Of a stretch of 64,000 nt of DNA, positions 56,359 to 63,985 are shown in pieces. Origin of the DNA: Chionomys nivalis (Eukaryota > Chordata > Mammalia > Rodentia > Cricetidae). Below the pieces are notes generated by a model that worked only from the letters and a program-made list of their open reading frames with translations, did no database searches and was not told the origin of the DNA. The stretch lies in contig NC_080097.1 of the NCBI RefSeq assembly GCF_950005125.1, positions 76,302,601 through 76,366,600 on the forward strand, written 5' to 3'. A program made the position numbers and the translations under genes. The stretch's first letter is position 1, and every line of letters begins with the position of its first letter.

Positions 56359-59300
56359 TGCATTTCTTAATAAAGCTTTTCCTAAAATGAATACACTTTA
56401 AAAAGAACGTGATTATATCTAAAAGCAAAGATTCTACAGAGAAAAGGAACACGGATCTCACTTCTAACAAGCCTTTGACATGTCACAAAGAACTGCTTTG
56501 CTTTACAGAAAAAGACATGTGCGTTTCTTACTAAAGCATTTCAAGAAATGAATACACTTTCAAAAGAATGTGATTATCTTTCAAATAAAGCTTCTACAGA
56601 GAAAAGGAATACTGATCTCACTTCAAACAATACTTTGACATGTCGCAAACAATTGCTTCTCTTTAACAAGATACACGTGGGTTTCTTAGTAAAGCTTTTC
56701 AAGAAATGAATACACTTTCAAAAGAACGTGATTATATTTCAAAGCATAGCTTCTACAGAGAAAAGGAACACTGATCTCACTTCTAACAGTAATTTGACAT
56801 GTCGCAAACAACTTTTCTTTACACAGAAAGACGTGTGTTTCTTACTAAAGCTATTTATAAAATGAATACACTTTCCAAAGAATGTGACTTTCTTTCAAAG
56901 TAAAGCTTCTACGGAGAAAAGGAACATTGATATCACTTCTAACAATAATTTGACACGTCGCAAACAACTGCTTCTCTTTACAGGGAAACACATGTGTGTT
57001 TCTTCCTAAAGCTTTTCATGAAATGAATACACTTTGAAATAAATGTGATTATCTTTCAAAGTAAAGCTTCTACAGAGAAAGGAACACTTATCTCTCTTCC
57101 AAAAATACTTTGACATGTCGCAAAAAATGGCTTTTCTTTACAGAGAAACAGTTGTGCGTTTCTTACTAAAGCTATTTTTGAAATGAATACACTTTCAAAA
57201 CAATGAGATTATCTTTCAAAGTAAAGCTTGTAGAGAGAAAAGAAAACTGTTCTCATTTTTAACAGTAATTTGACATGTCACAAACAACTGCTTTTCTTTA
57301 GAGAGAAATACATGTATGTTTCTTACTAAAGATTTTCAAGAAATGTATACACTTTCAAAAGAACGTGATTATCTTTCAAATTAAAGCTTGTACAGAGAAA
57401 AGGAATATTGATCTCACTTCAAACAATATTTTGACATGTCCCAAACAACTGCTTCTCCTAACCAAGTAACACATGTGCTTTGCTTACTAAAGTTTTAAAG
57501 AAATGAATACACTTTTAAAAGAACATGATTATATTTCAAAGCAGAGTTTCTACAGAGAATGGAACACTGATCTCACTTCTAACAATACTTTGACATGTCG
57601 CAAACAACTGCTTCTCTTTACAGAGAAACACTTGTGCGTTTCTTACTAAAGCTATTAATGAAATGAATACACTTTCAGAAGAATATGATTATCTTTCAAA
57701 GTAAAGTTGTACAGAGAAAGGTAAACTGATCTCACTTCTAACAATACTTTGACATGTCGCAAACAACTGCTTCTCTTTACCAAGAAACACATGTGTTTCT
57801 AACTAAAGCTGTTCAAGAAATGTATACACTTTCAAAAGAATGTGATTATCCTTCAAAGTAAAGCTTGTACAAAGAAAAGGAACACTGATATCACTTCTAA
57901 CAAGACGTTGACATGTCGCAAAAAACTGCTTCTCTTTATCAAGAAACACATGTGTGTTAGTTACTAAAGCTTTTCAGGAAATGAATACACTTTCAAAAGA
58001 ATGTGATTATCTTTCAAAGTAAATCTTGTACCTAGAAAAGGAATATTGACCTCACTTCAAACAACACTTTGACATGCCGCAAACAACTGCTTCTCCTTAC
58101 CAAGTAACACAAGTGCGTTTTAACTAAAGCTTTTCAGGAAAGAATACAGTTTCAAAATAGCGTGATTATCTTTCAATGTAAAGCTTGTACAGAGAAAAGG
58201 AACACTGATCTCACTAATAACAATACTTTGACATGTCGCAAAAAATGGCCTCTCTTTACAGAGAAACACATGTGCGTTTCTTACTAAAGCTATTTATGAA
58301 ATAAATACACTTTCAAAGAATGTGGTTATCTTTCAAATTAAAGCTTCTACAGAGAAAAGCAACACTGATCTCAGGTCTAATAGGACGTTGACATGTCGCA
58401 AACAACTGCTTCTCATTACCAAGAAACACATGTGCGTTTCTTACTAAAGTTTTTAAAGAAATGAATACACTTTTTAAAGAACCAATTGTATTGCAAAGCA
58501 AAGCTTCTACAGAGAATGGAACACTGATCTCCCTTCTAACAATACTTTGACATGTCGCAAACAACAGCTTCTCTTTACAGAGAAACACTTGTGCGTTTCT
58601 TACTAAAGCTAAAGCTATTAATGAAATGAATACACTTTCAAAGAATGTGATTATCTTTCAAAGTAAAGCTTCTACAGAGAAATGAATACTGATCACACTT
58701 CTAACAAGACTTTGACATGTCAGAAACAACTGCTTCTCTTTACCAAGACACACATGAGCATTATTACTAAAGCATTTCTAGAAATGAATACACTTTCAAA
58801 AGAACGTGACTATATTTCAAAATAAAGCTTCCACAGAGAAAATGAACACTGATCTCACTTCTAACAGTAATTTGACATGTCGAAAAGAAGTGCTTTTCTT
58901 TACAGAGAAACACATGTACGTTTCTTACTAAAGCTTATCATGAAATGAATACACTTTCAAAAGAATATGATTATACTTCAAAGCAAAGCTTCTACAGAGA
59001 AAAGGAACACTGATCTCACTTCTAAAAATACTTGACATGTCGGAAAAAACTGCTTCTCTTTACAGAGAAACACATATGCGTTTCTTCCTAATGCTTTTCA
59101 TGAAATGAATACACTTTGAAAAGAATGTGATTATCTTTCAAAGTAAAGCTTTTACAGAGAAAGGAACACTGATCTCTCTTCTAAAAATACTTTGACATGA
59201 TGCATAATACGGCCTTTCTTTACAGAGAAACAACTGTGCGTTTCTTACTAAAGTTATATATGAAACTAATACACTTTCAAAAAACGTGATTATCTTTCAA

Positions 59301-60179
59301 AATAAAGCTTTGACAGAGAAAAGGAAAACTGATCTCACTTCTAATAGATATTTGACAGTTGCAAACGTCTGCTTCTTTACAGAGAAACTCATGTGTGTTT
59401 CATACTAAAACTTTTTAAGAAATGAATACACATTCAAAAGAACGTGATTATCATTCAAAGCAAAGCTTCTACAGAGGATGGAACACTGATCTCACTTCTA
59501 ACAAGGCTTTGACATGTCAGAAACAACTGCCTTTCCTTACCAAGAAACACATGTGTGTTATTACTAAAGCATTTAAAGAAATAAATACACTTTCAAAAGA
59601 ACGTGATTATATTTCAAATTAAAGCTTGTACACAGAAAATGACTACTGATCTCACTTCTAACATGTCGAAAACAACTGCTTCTCCTTACAGAGAAACACA
59701 TGTGTGTTTCTTACAAAAGTATTTCATGAAATAAATGCACTTTCAAAAAAACGTGATTATCTTCCAAAGTAAAGCTTCTATAGAGAAAAGGAACACTGAT
59801 CTCACTTCTCAAAAGACTTTGACATGTAGCAAAAACTGCTTCTCTTTACCAAGAAACACATGTGTTTCTTAATAAAGCTTTTCAAGAGATGAATACACTT
59901 TCAAAAGAACATGATTATATTTCAAAGCAAAGCTTCTACAGAGAAAAGTAACACTGATCTCACTTCTAACAGTAATTTGCCATGTTGCAAACAACTGCTT
60001 TTCTTTACAAAGAAACACTTTTGCGTTTCTTACTAAAGCTATTTTTGAAATGAACTCTTTCAAAACAATGTGATTATCTTCCAAAGTAAAGCTTCTACAG
60101 AGAAAAGGAAAACTGATCTCACTTCAAACAGTAATAGATATGTCGGAAAAATCTGCTTCTCTATAAGGAGAAGCACATG
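56359..60179. repeat. HOR unit 14: 24-mer deletion derivative (3821 bp)
   Basis: Lacks 957 bp (six monomers) between the mid-points of monomers 20 and 26, and has a 6-bp tandem gain (AAAGCTAAAGCT, 58605-58616), giving 4772 - 957 + 6 = 3821 bp. It lacks the 11-bp ATACTTTGACA segment kept in the 20-mers, so its right part comes from a 30-mer-type sequence. The deletion is therefore probably a different event from that of the 20-mers. It also has GCTTGTACACAG near 59624. Confidence 0.95.
59394..59553. repeat. Hybrid monomer 20/26 in unit 14
   Basis: The left side (ACAGAGGATGGAACACTG) is monomer 20 and the right side (AAGGCTTTGACATGTCAG) is monomer 26. The last shared base is at 59502. The right-hand partner is the same monomer as in the 20-mers and the left-hand partner is the same as in the unit 1 duplication. 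Confidence 0.92.
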
Positions 60180-60599
60180 TGCATTTCTTAATAAAGCTTT
60201 TCCTAAAATGAATACACTTTAAAAAGAACGTGATTATATCTAAAAGCAAAGATTCTACAGAGAAAAGGAACACGGATCTCACTTCTAACAAGCCTTTGAC
60301 ATGTCACAAAGAACTGCTTTGCTTTACAGAAAAAGACATGTGCGTTTCTTACTAAAGCATTTCAAGAAATGAATACACTTTCAAAAGAATGTGATTATCT
60401 TTCAAATAAAGCTTCTACAGAGAAAAGGAATACTGATCTCACTTCAAACAATACTTTGACATGTCGCAAACAATTGCTTCTCTTTAACAAGATACACGTG
60501 GGTTTCTTAGTAAAGCTTTTCAAGAAATGAATACACTTTCAAAAGAACGTGATTATATTTCAAAGCATAGCTTCTACAGAGAAAAGGAACACTGATCTC
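60180..60599. repeat. HOR unit 15, partial (about 2.6 monomers)
   Basis: Starts with the monomer-1 signature TGCATTTCTTAATAAAGC and follows the normal order into monomer 3, where it ends at ACTGATCTC immediately before the run of N. How the array really ends is not visible. Confidence 0.95.
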
Positions 60600-60799
60600 N
60601 NNNNNNNNNNNNNNNNNNNNNNNNNNNNNNNNNNNNNNNNNNNNNNNNNNNNNNNNNNNNNNNNNNNNNNNNNNNNNNNNNNNNNNNNNNNNNNNNNNNN
60701 NNNNNNNNNNNNNNNNNNNNNNNNNNNNNNNNNNNNNNNNNNNNNNNNNNNNNNNNNNNNNNNNNNNNNNNNNNNNNNNNNNNNNNNNNNNNNNNNNNN
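60600..60799. other. Assembly gap (200 N)
   Basis: Exactly 200 consecutive N. The left flank is satellite and the right flank is non-satellite DNA, so the gap sits on the array border. A round number suggests a placeholder rather than a measured size; the true missing length could be many HOR units. Open frames crossing this block are artefacts. Confidence 0.99.
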
Positions 60800-61209
60800 A
60801 CACCCACATTATCATCTTGCTTTTATAAAATCATGCATATTACAGTATACTCTATATGTATACACTATACCACCGTGTTTTCACTACCTAAACTCAGAAC
60901 CTCTTGAAAACAATGCTCCTTGCAAGTAAATACCCCAGGGACCCTGTCCAAAGGGTAGTTTGGGCCTTATATAAACAGGCAGGAGTCCTTCATCATATTC
61001 TGAGCACCATTAGTCCACGACTGATAGACCACAAGGGAAAACAAAGTACCGCAGATACCACACATGGCTTCACTGAAAGTCTATACTATTTTACCTCTAA
61101 GAAGCTTATTTGTTAACCCATTTAAAAACACCTTTCATAAGAAGGTCTTCTCAAACAGGCTCAAAAGTCTAAAGAGTTGTCAAGTAAGTTCAAAAACATG
61201 GTTACTAAC
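60800..61209. other. Unique-looking DNA beside the gap, no gene recognised
   Basis: Not satellite. I see no convincing exon on either strand; short open frames here have no recognisable product. A TATATAA stretch at about 60968-60976, within a moderately GC-richer segment at 60925-61060, could belong to an old LTR or promoter, but nothing else supports that. This is where the next exon of the minus-strand gene would be looked for, and none is evident before the gap. Confidence 0.4.
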
Positions 61210-61308
61210 TTGTTCTTTTTCTCTTTCTTTCTCCAATCTTGCAATCTCTTCATGGAGTGCTTTGTTTTCTGCCTCTAATGACTCCAGCTTGGAGTCATTA
61301 TATAAATC
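61210..61308 (-). CDS. Candidate internal coding exon, coiled coil/leucine-zipper-like (partial gene)
   Basis: On the minus strand this 99-nt segment is open for 33 codons, starting DLYNDSKLESLEAENKALHE and ending in a K/E/R-rich run. L8, L11, N15, L18, I22 and L25 are spaced 3-4-3-4-3, the a/d pattern of a parallel coiled coil with a buried Asn. Upstream (plus-strand 61309-61319) is a pyrimidine-rich stretch ending CCAGAG. Downstream is GTTAGT, a plausible donor. Two AG acceptors lie 2 bp apart: the frame that continues from the exon at 62264-62332 requires the second (GAG, exon 61210-61308). The first (CAG, exon 61210-61310) would shift the frame to an early stop. The gene is not recognised. 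The coiled-coil call rests on the heptads; that this is an exon is inferred from splice-like borders and the in-frame join. A decayed exon remains possible. Confidence 0.6.
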
Positions 61309-61469
61309 CTCTGGAAAAGAGCCCAAACACTTCATCAGAATCAACCTACAGCATCCTTCAGGTTTTCAGTACCTTATCCTTTGCCTTCCCCCAATGCAGT
61401 AGATACTACCTTCTAAAATAGCAAGTGTTATTTTACTCCATGGAATAGCTTATGGCCCTCAACCTGCTT

Positions 61470-61640
61470 CAGCTTTCTTTCATAGCACCTGTTGTTATTT
61501 GCCTAATGGTTCCTCATTTAATTATCATTACTTTCTTTCTAATAGAATAAAGTCAAAATTTTCTGTTCTTTATTACTGCATTTTTGGTGCCTGGCACACA
61601 GTAGGTATGTAAAAAATATCTGAGTAGATTAATTTACATA
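61470..61640 (+). mobile_element. Ancient L2-type LINE 3' end (possibly MIR)
   Basis: Contains GGTGCCTGGCACACAGTAGG at about 61587-61606, the typical 3' motif shared by L2 and MIR. Upstream text resembling the L2 tail (TTTCTTTCTAATAGAATAAAG, then TTTTCTGTTC) supports L2 over MIR. It is very diverged, so boundaries are approximate. Confidence 0.5.
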
Positions 61641-61689
61641 TTTAATTATATAGAGAAATATTAAATAACTCACTAAATGTTTTCCATAT

Positions 61690-61985
61690 TAGATCACAAT
61701 GAATTTTCCCTTGTGTGTGTTATGCGTGTTTATGTGGTCATGAGTATATGCATGTGTGCATACAGAAGTCAGAGGTTACATTGTGAGCCTTACTCAGCTG
61801 CTTTCATCTAATGTCTTAGATAAGATCTCTCCCTGGTTTGATCAGTTTGGCTGGCTGACACGCTCTAGGGATCTCAAGTCTCGACCTTTCCACCTGCTAC
61901 ACTTGATATTTTTATGTCCATGTACTCCCTGGACAGATGGAGGATAGTTACAACAGCTGAACTGTTCTCTACTCTTACATCCCTA
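61690..61985 (-). mobile_element. Degenerate rodent SINE-like repeat with GT-rich tail
   Basis: A GT-rich stretch (61710-61765) is followed by CAGAAGTCAGAGGT, then TTTGGCTGGCTGACACGCTC and AGGGATCTCAAGTCT. This is the order found in reverse copies of composite tRNA/B1-type rodent SINEs. Family assignment is uncertain. A 63-codon plus-strand open frame lies entirely within it and is not a gene. Confidence 0.4.
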
Positions 61986-62129
61986 GTGCATCTTGAGGAA
62001 TGTTGGTTTTCCCCACTGATCTTTTGTGCCATAGGTGTCAAAGTGATATTCCCCCATCACTACATAACACTGAGAGAAAAATAATTTACATGAAAATATA
62101 ATGACTTGTTAACTTCCTCTAGCCTCCCC

Positions 62130-62196
62130 CCTCTTTCTTTTTTTCCCCTGAAACAGGGTTTCTCTGTGAAGCCTTGACTCTCCTGGAACTTAGAAA
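62130..62196 (-). mobile_element. B1 SINE fragment
   Basis: CCCTGAAACAGGGTTTCTCT, followed by GTGAAGCC, TGACTCTCCTGGAACT, matches the reverse complement of the 3' half of murid B1, preceded by the T-rich complement of its A tail. The rest of the element is missing. Confidence 0.75.
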
Positions 62197-62263
62197 AGAA
62201 CACCTTTTAGTGAAGAATATAAAAGTATCCTCTTTATATATTGTTTATAGTAATTTATAGTAC

Positions 62264-62332
62264 CTTATCATGCTTAATTCCATCTTCTGTTTCTTCTCCA
62301 CAAGGTGTGCTTTCTTTCTTGGCACGATAAAT
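62264..62332 (-). CDS. Candidate internal coding exon, 23 codons (partial gene)
   Basis: On the minus strand the segment is preceded by TTACTATTTAG and followed by GTACTATAAA, fair acceptor and donor sites. The 69-nt exon is open in the frame IYRAKKESTPCGEETEDGIK plus HDK, a polar, charged, probably unstructured segment, with phase 0 at both ends. A second frame is also open, but only the first joins in frame to the coiled-coil exon at 61210-61308. No initiator Met or stop codon is present, so this would be an internal piece of a larger gene whose other exons lie beyond 62332 or to the left of the gap. I do not recognise the protein. Homology search with the joined 56 residues would settle it. 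Confidence 0.55.
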
Positions 62333-62391
62333 CTAAATAGTAAACAAACAGCACACTAGATTAGTGGTTTAATAGTTTGTAAAATTCATTC

Positions 62392-62556
62392 TTTTTTAAA
62401 GATTTGTTTATTATATATACAGTGTTCTACAAGGTCAGAAGAGGGCACTGGACTCACTGTAGCTGGAGTTATAGGTAATTAAGAGCTACCTGGTGTGGTT
62501 GCGGGGACTCTGGTTCTCGGAAGGGTAGGAAGTTCTCTTAATCAAGTCATCTCGCA
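62392..62556 (-). mobile_element. B2/B3-family SINE
   Basis: AAAGATTTGTTTATTATATA is the complement of the 3' tail. It is followed by CAGAAGAGGGCACTGGACTC, GTGTGGTTGCGGGGACTC and GTTCTCTTAATCAAGTCATC, the reverse complement of the body and tRNA-like head. The copy is nearly full length but diverged. The family is specific to muroid rodents, which is the main taxonomic clue in the window. Confidence 0.85.
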
Positions 62557-62955
62557 AGTGCTTTGATAACATTGTTTTGAGATAGAGTCTTCACCTAATG
62601 CTATAGAATGGAGCTCCCACCAGGTGAAGGTGGTATTCTCTAACAAAATACTATTTCTGAGCATTGTTCAGGGCACAGGAAATCCAAGCCAGGCCCTAAC
62701 CAAAATTGATTTTGGAGCTCATGCAACCTTGTTATTTAGTCTCTAAAAGAGATGGGGCCATGGTCAAATTGCTGCTATGCAGACAGACTGTGTGCCAAGT
62801 GAGCAAAGAGGCACAGTGAAGAATGAGAGAAACTATCAAGCCACTTATAAAATATTATGAAGCAATTTGGGATCAGAAAAAATAACAAATAATGGACAGA
62901 GGCCATCAGTCAATATATTATATATGGAGGTGAAGAGAATAATAATATATTCAGA
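62557..62955. other. Intergenic or intronic DNA, nothing recognised
   Basis: No exon with splice signals and no familiar repeat. A short inverted repeat (CTTCACCT at 62590-62597 and AGGTGAAG at about 62621-62628) is present but too small to call a structured RNA. Confidence 0.5.
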
Positions 62956-63120
62956 ATTGGAGAGAGGGCTCAAATTGTTAAGAGTGCTTGGTGATTTTCT
63001 TGAGGACTCAAGTTCGTATATCTCACAAATGCCTGTGACATTGGTTCTAGTGGACCCAGTGCTCTCTTCTGGCCTCACACAGATTTTCACAAGCAAAGAT
63101 AAGTAAAAATAATATTTTAA
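62956..63120 (+). mobile_element. B3/B2-family SINE
   Basis: Begins with TTGGAGAGAGGGCTCAAATT and GTTAAGAGTGCTTGGTG (tRNA-like head with degenerate A box). It continues with GAGGACTCAAGTTCGTAT (B-box region) and CTCTCTTCTGGCCTCACACA, and ends in an A-rich tail near 63105-63120. Open frames on both strands overlapping this element (62867-63106 plus, 62845-63204 minus) are not genes. Confidence 0.8.
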
Positions 63121-63221
63121 AGGAACATTTTCAATTGTTCCTACAACCATTATGTCAGGATCTAATACTTGCTTAGACAAGCTCCCTATACTCTCTTCCA
63201 TCACCAGCCAGCAGTAACTTC

Positions 63222-63292
63222 ATTGGGGTTGGGGGCGCTGAATTAACAGTCATATGTATGCTAGACGAGCAAACTATCACTGAGCTATTCTT
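63222..63292 (-). mobile_element. ID-type SINE fragment
   Basis: GTATGCTAGACGAGCAAACT, then ATCACTGAGCTATTC, matches the reverse complement of the tRNA-Ala-like ID core (GCATGCTAGGCAAGC, ACCACTGAGC). The copy is old and diverged. It directly abuts a B1 in the same orientation. Confidence 0.65.
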
Positions 63293-63455
63293 AAGTTCTC
63301 TTTTCCTTTTTATCTTGTGACAGGATCTAAGTTGCACAGGCTGGCCTAAACCTCTCTTTGTAGAAGCACCTGTAAGGACAGATACCTGTGATTCTTCTGC
63401 CTTAGCTTCCTAATTAGATGAGATTACAGGCCAGAATCAGTAAGCCTGGCTTAAT
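63293..63455 (-). mobile_element. Old B1 SINE
   Basis: TCTTGTGACAGGATCTAAGT, CACAGGCTGGCCTAAACC, TTCTTCTGCCTTAGCTTCCT, GAGATTACAGGCCAGAATCA and AAGCCTGGCT follow the order of a reverse-complement B1, from the A-tail side to the 5' end. High divergence suggests an early B1 subfamily. Confidence 0.75.
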
Positions 63456-63894
63456 AAGCCATTTTTGAGATAACAGCACATCCACTTCTGTAGGGAAAAC
63501 ACTACCTTTTATCTGAATATATCATAATTTTTGTTACATACAAAAAAACCTTTCTTTTTAAACAGTGGTAGTAATAGAAAATGATTTAGAATGGGGTAAG
63601 ATAGTTTATTAAGACTAGTGAGACAAGAAAGTCTTGAAATATCACTACAAGTCTCAGCATAGAAATATAGTTAAGAAAACATCAAAACAAATGGAACTTA
63701 AAAACATGATACTTGATATTAAGAAAGCTATATCTTACTGAAGAAATAGAGATGAATAAATGAGAAAATCAATACTTCCCCAAATGTTAACGTTAAATAT
63801 TGTCAAGATGGGAATGTTTCCCTAATGTTTATGAATGCAATTTGAAGCCAATGGGGGAGGGGTAAGCAAAACACAGAATTTTAAATAATATCGA
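63456..63894. other. AT-rich DNA, no gene recognised
   Basis: No splice-flanked open frame, RNA gene or clear repeat is visible. Confidence 0.5.
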
Positions 63895-63985
63895 TAGGCT
63901 GGGAAAATGTTCTGTGGATAAAATGCTTACCATACAAGCATGACGAATTGAGATTGGAGGCCCAATAACTATTGTGATGGGTTTT
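63895..63985 (+). mobile_element. tRNA-derived rodent SINE head, truncated or diverged
   Basis: GGCTGGGAAAATGTTCTGTG, GATAAAATGCTTACCATACA and AGCATGACGAATTGAGATT follow the pattern of the 5' head of rodent B2/B3/ID-like SINEs (GGCTGGAGAGATGGCTC, TAAAGTGCTTGC, GAGTTC). The following sequence runs off the window, so subfamily and end are unknown. Confidence 0.5.

Larger units (their letters stand above)
1..60599. repeat. Satellite array of ~159-bp monomers in a 30-monomer higher-order repeat
   Basis: Head-to-tail tandem array with no interruption by other sequence. Each monomer has the same order of landmarks: TGCGTTTCTTACTAAAGC, then GAAATGAATACAC, GTGATTAT, AAGCTTCTACAGAGAAA, CTGATCTCACTTCTAAC, TTTGACATGTCGCAAAC and TTTACAGAGAAACACATG. 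Counting GAAATGAATACAC-type landmarks in 5445-10215 gives 30 per block. Monomers inside a block differ from each other by many substitutions and small indels, whereas the same monomer in successive blocks is nearly identical, which defines a higher-order repeat. One or two HindIII sites (AAGCTT) occur in most monomers. I do not recognise it as mouse major or minor satellite or rat satellite I, and I see no CENP-B box. Function is unknown; a centromeric, pericentromeric or interstitial heterochromatic block are all possible. The array is open at the left edge and stops at an assembly gap on the right. Confidence 0.97.
61311..62263 (-). other. Putative intron between the two candidate exons
   Basis: Read on the minus strand it starts with GTACTATAAA after the exon at 62264-62332 and ends with TTTTCCAG (or CCAGAG) before the downstream exon. 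It contains an L2-like tail, a degenerate rodent SINE and a B1 fragment, as normal rodent introns do. The status depends on the two exon calls. Confidence 0.5.

Noticed and set aside
1955..58588. A 91-codon minus-strand open frame in units 1-3, 6-9 and 11-14
   Set aside because: It is closed by a single base change (GTATTGCAAAG to GTATTTCAAAG, making TGA) in units 4, 5 and 10, showing no constraint. It simply spans parts of satellite monomers 13-15.
59422..59622. A 66-codon plus-strand open frame in unit 14
   Set aside because: Produced by the 20/26 hybrid junction; it is satellite sequence without coding features.
5134..60084. A 71-codon minus-strand open frame present once in each of units 1-14 (for example 5134-5349, 59869-60084)
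   Set aside because: It lies across monomers 29-30 and is identical only because HOR units are near-identical. The monomer length is not a multiple of three, there is no open frame across the rest of the unit, and the residues resemble no family I know.
1..60599. A CRISPR array or phage-type direct repeats, because of the regular periodicity
   Set aside because: The repeats are contiguous, about 159 bp and diverged, without alternating short repeats and unique spacers. The flanking SINEs show vertebrate DNA.
1..60599. A decayed tandem zinc-finger gene
   Set aside because: C2H2 finger arrays repeat every 84 bp with Cys/His spacing. Here the period is about 159 bp with 158-161 bp variation, and no C-x2-C...H-x3-H pattern is seen in any frame I read.
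1..60599. Mouse minor satellite or another CENP-B-box satellite
   Set aside because: The monomer length (about 159 bp rather than 120 or 234 bp) and sequence differ, and I found no TTCG....A..CGGG motif.
60507..60929. Open frames running through the N block on both strands
   Set aside because: They exist only because N codons cannot be stops.
60904..61421. Overlapping plus-strand open frames of 60-112 codons
   Set aside because: They lie opposite the better supported minus-strand exon at 61210-61308, have no recognisable domain and overlap each other in different frames.
61756..61947. 63-codon plus-strand open frame
   Set aside because: Falls within a degenerate SINE-like repeat.
62590..62628. 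Small inverted repeat CTTCACCT...AGGTGAAG as a structured RNA
   Set aside because: Only an 8-bp stem with a loop of over 20 bases, expected by chance in sequence of this length.
62845..63204. 119-codon minus-strand and 79-codon plus-strand open frames
   Set aside because: Both overlap the B3/B2-type SINE at 62956-63120 and show no splice or domain support.
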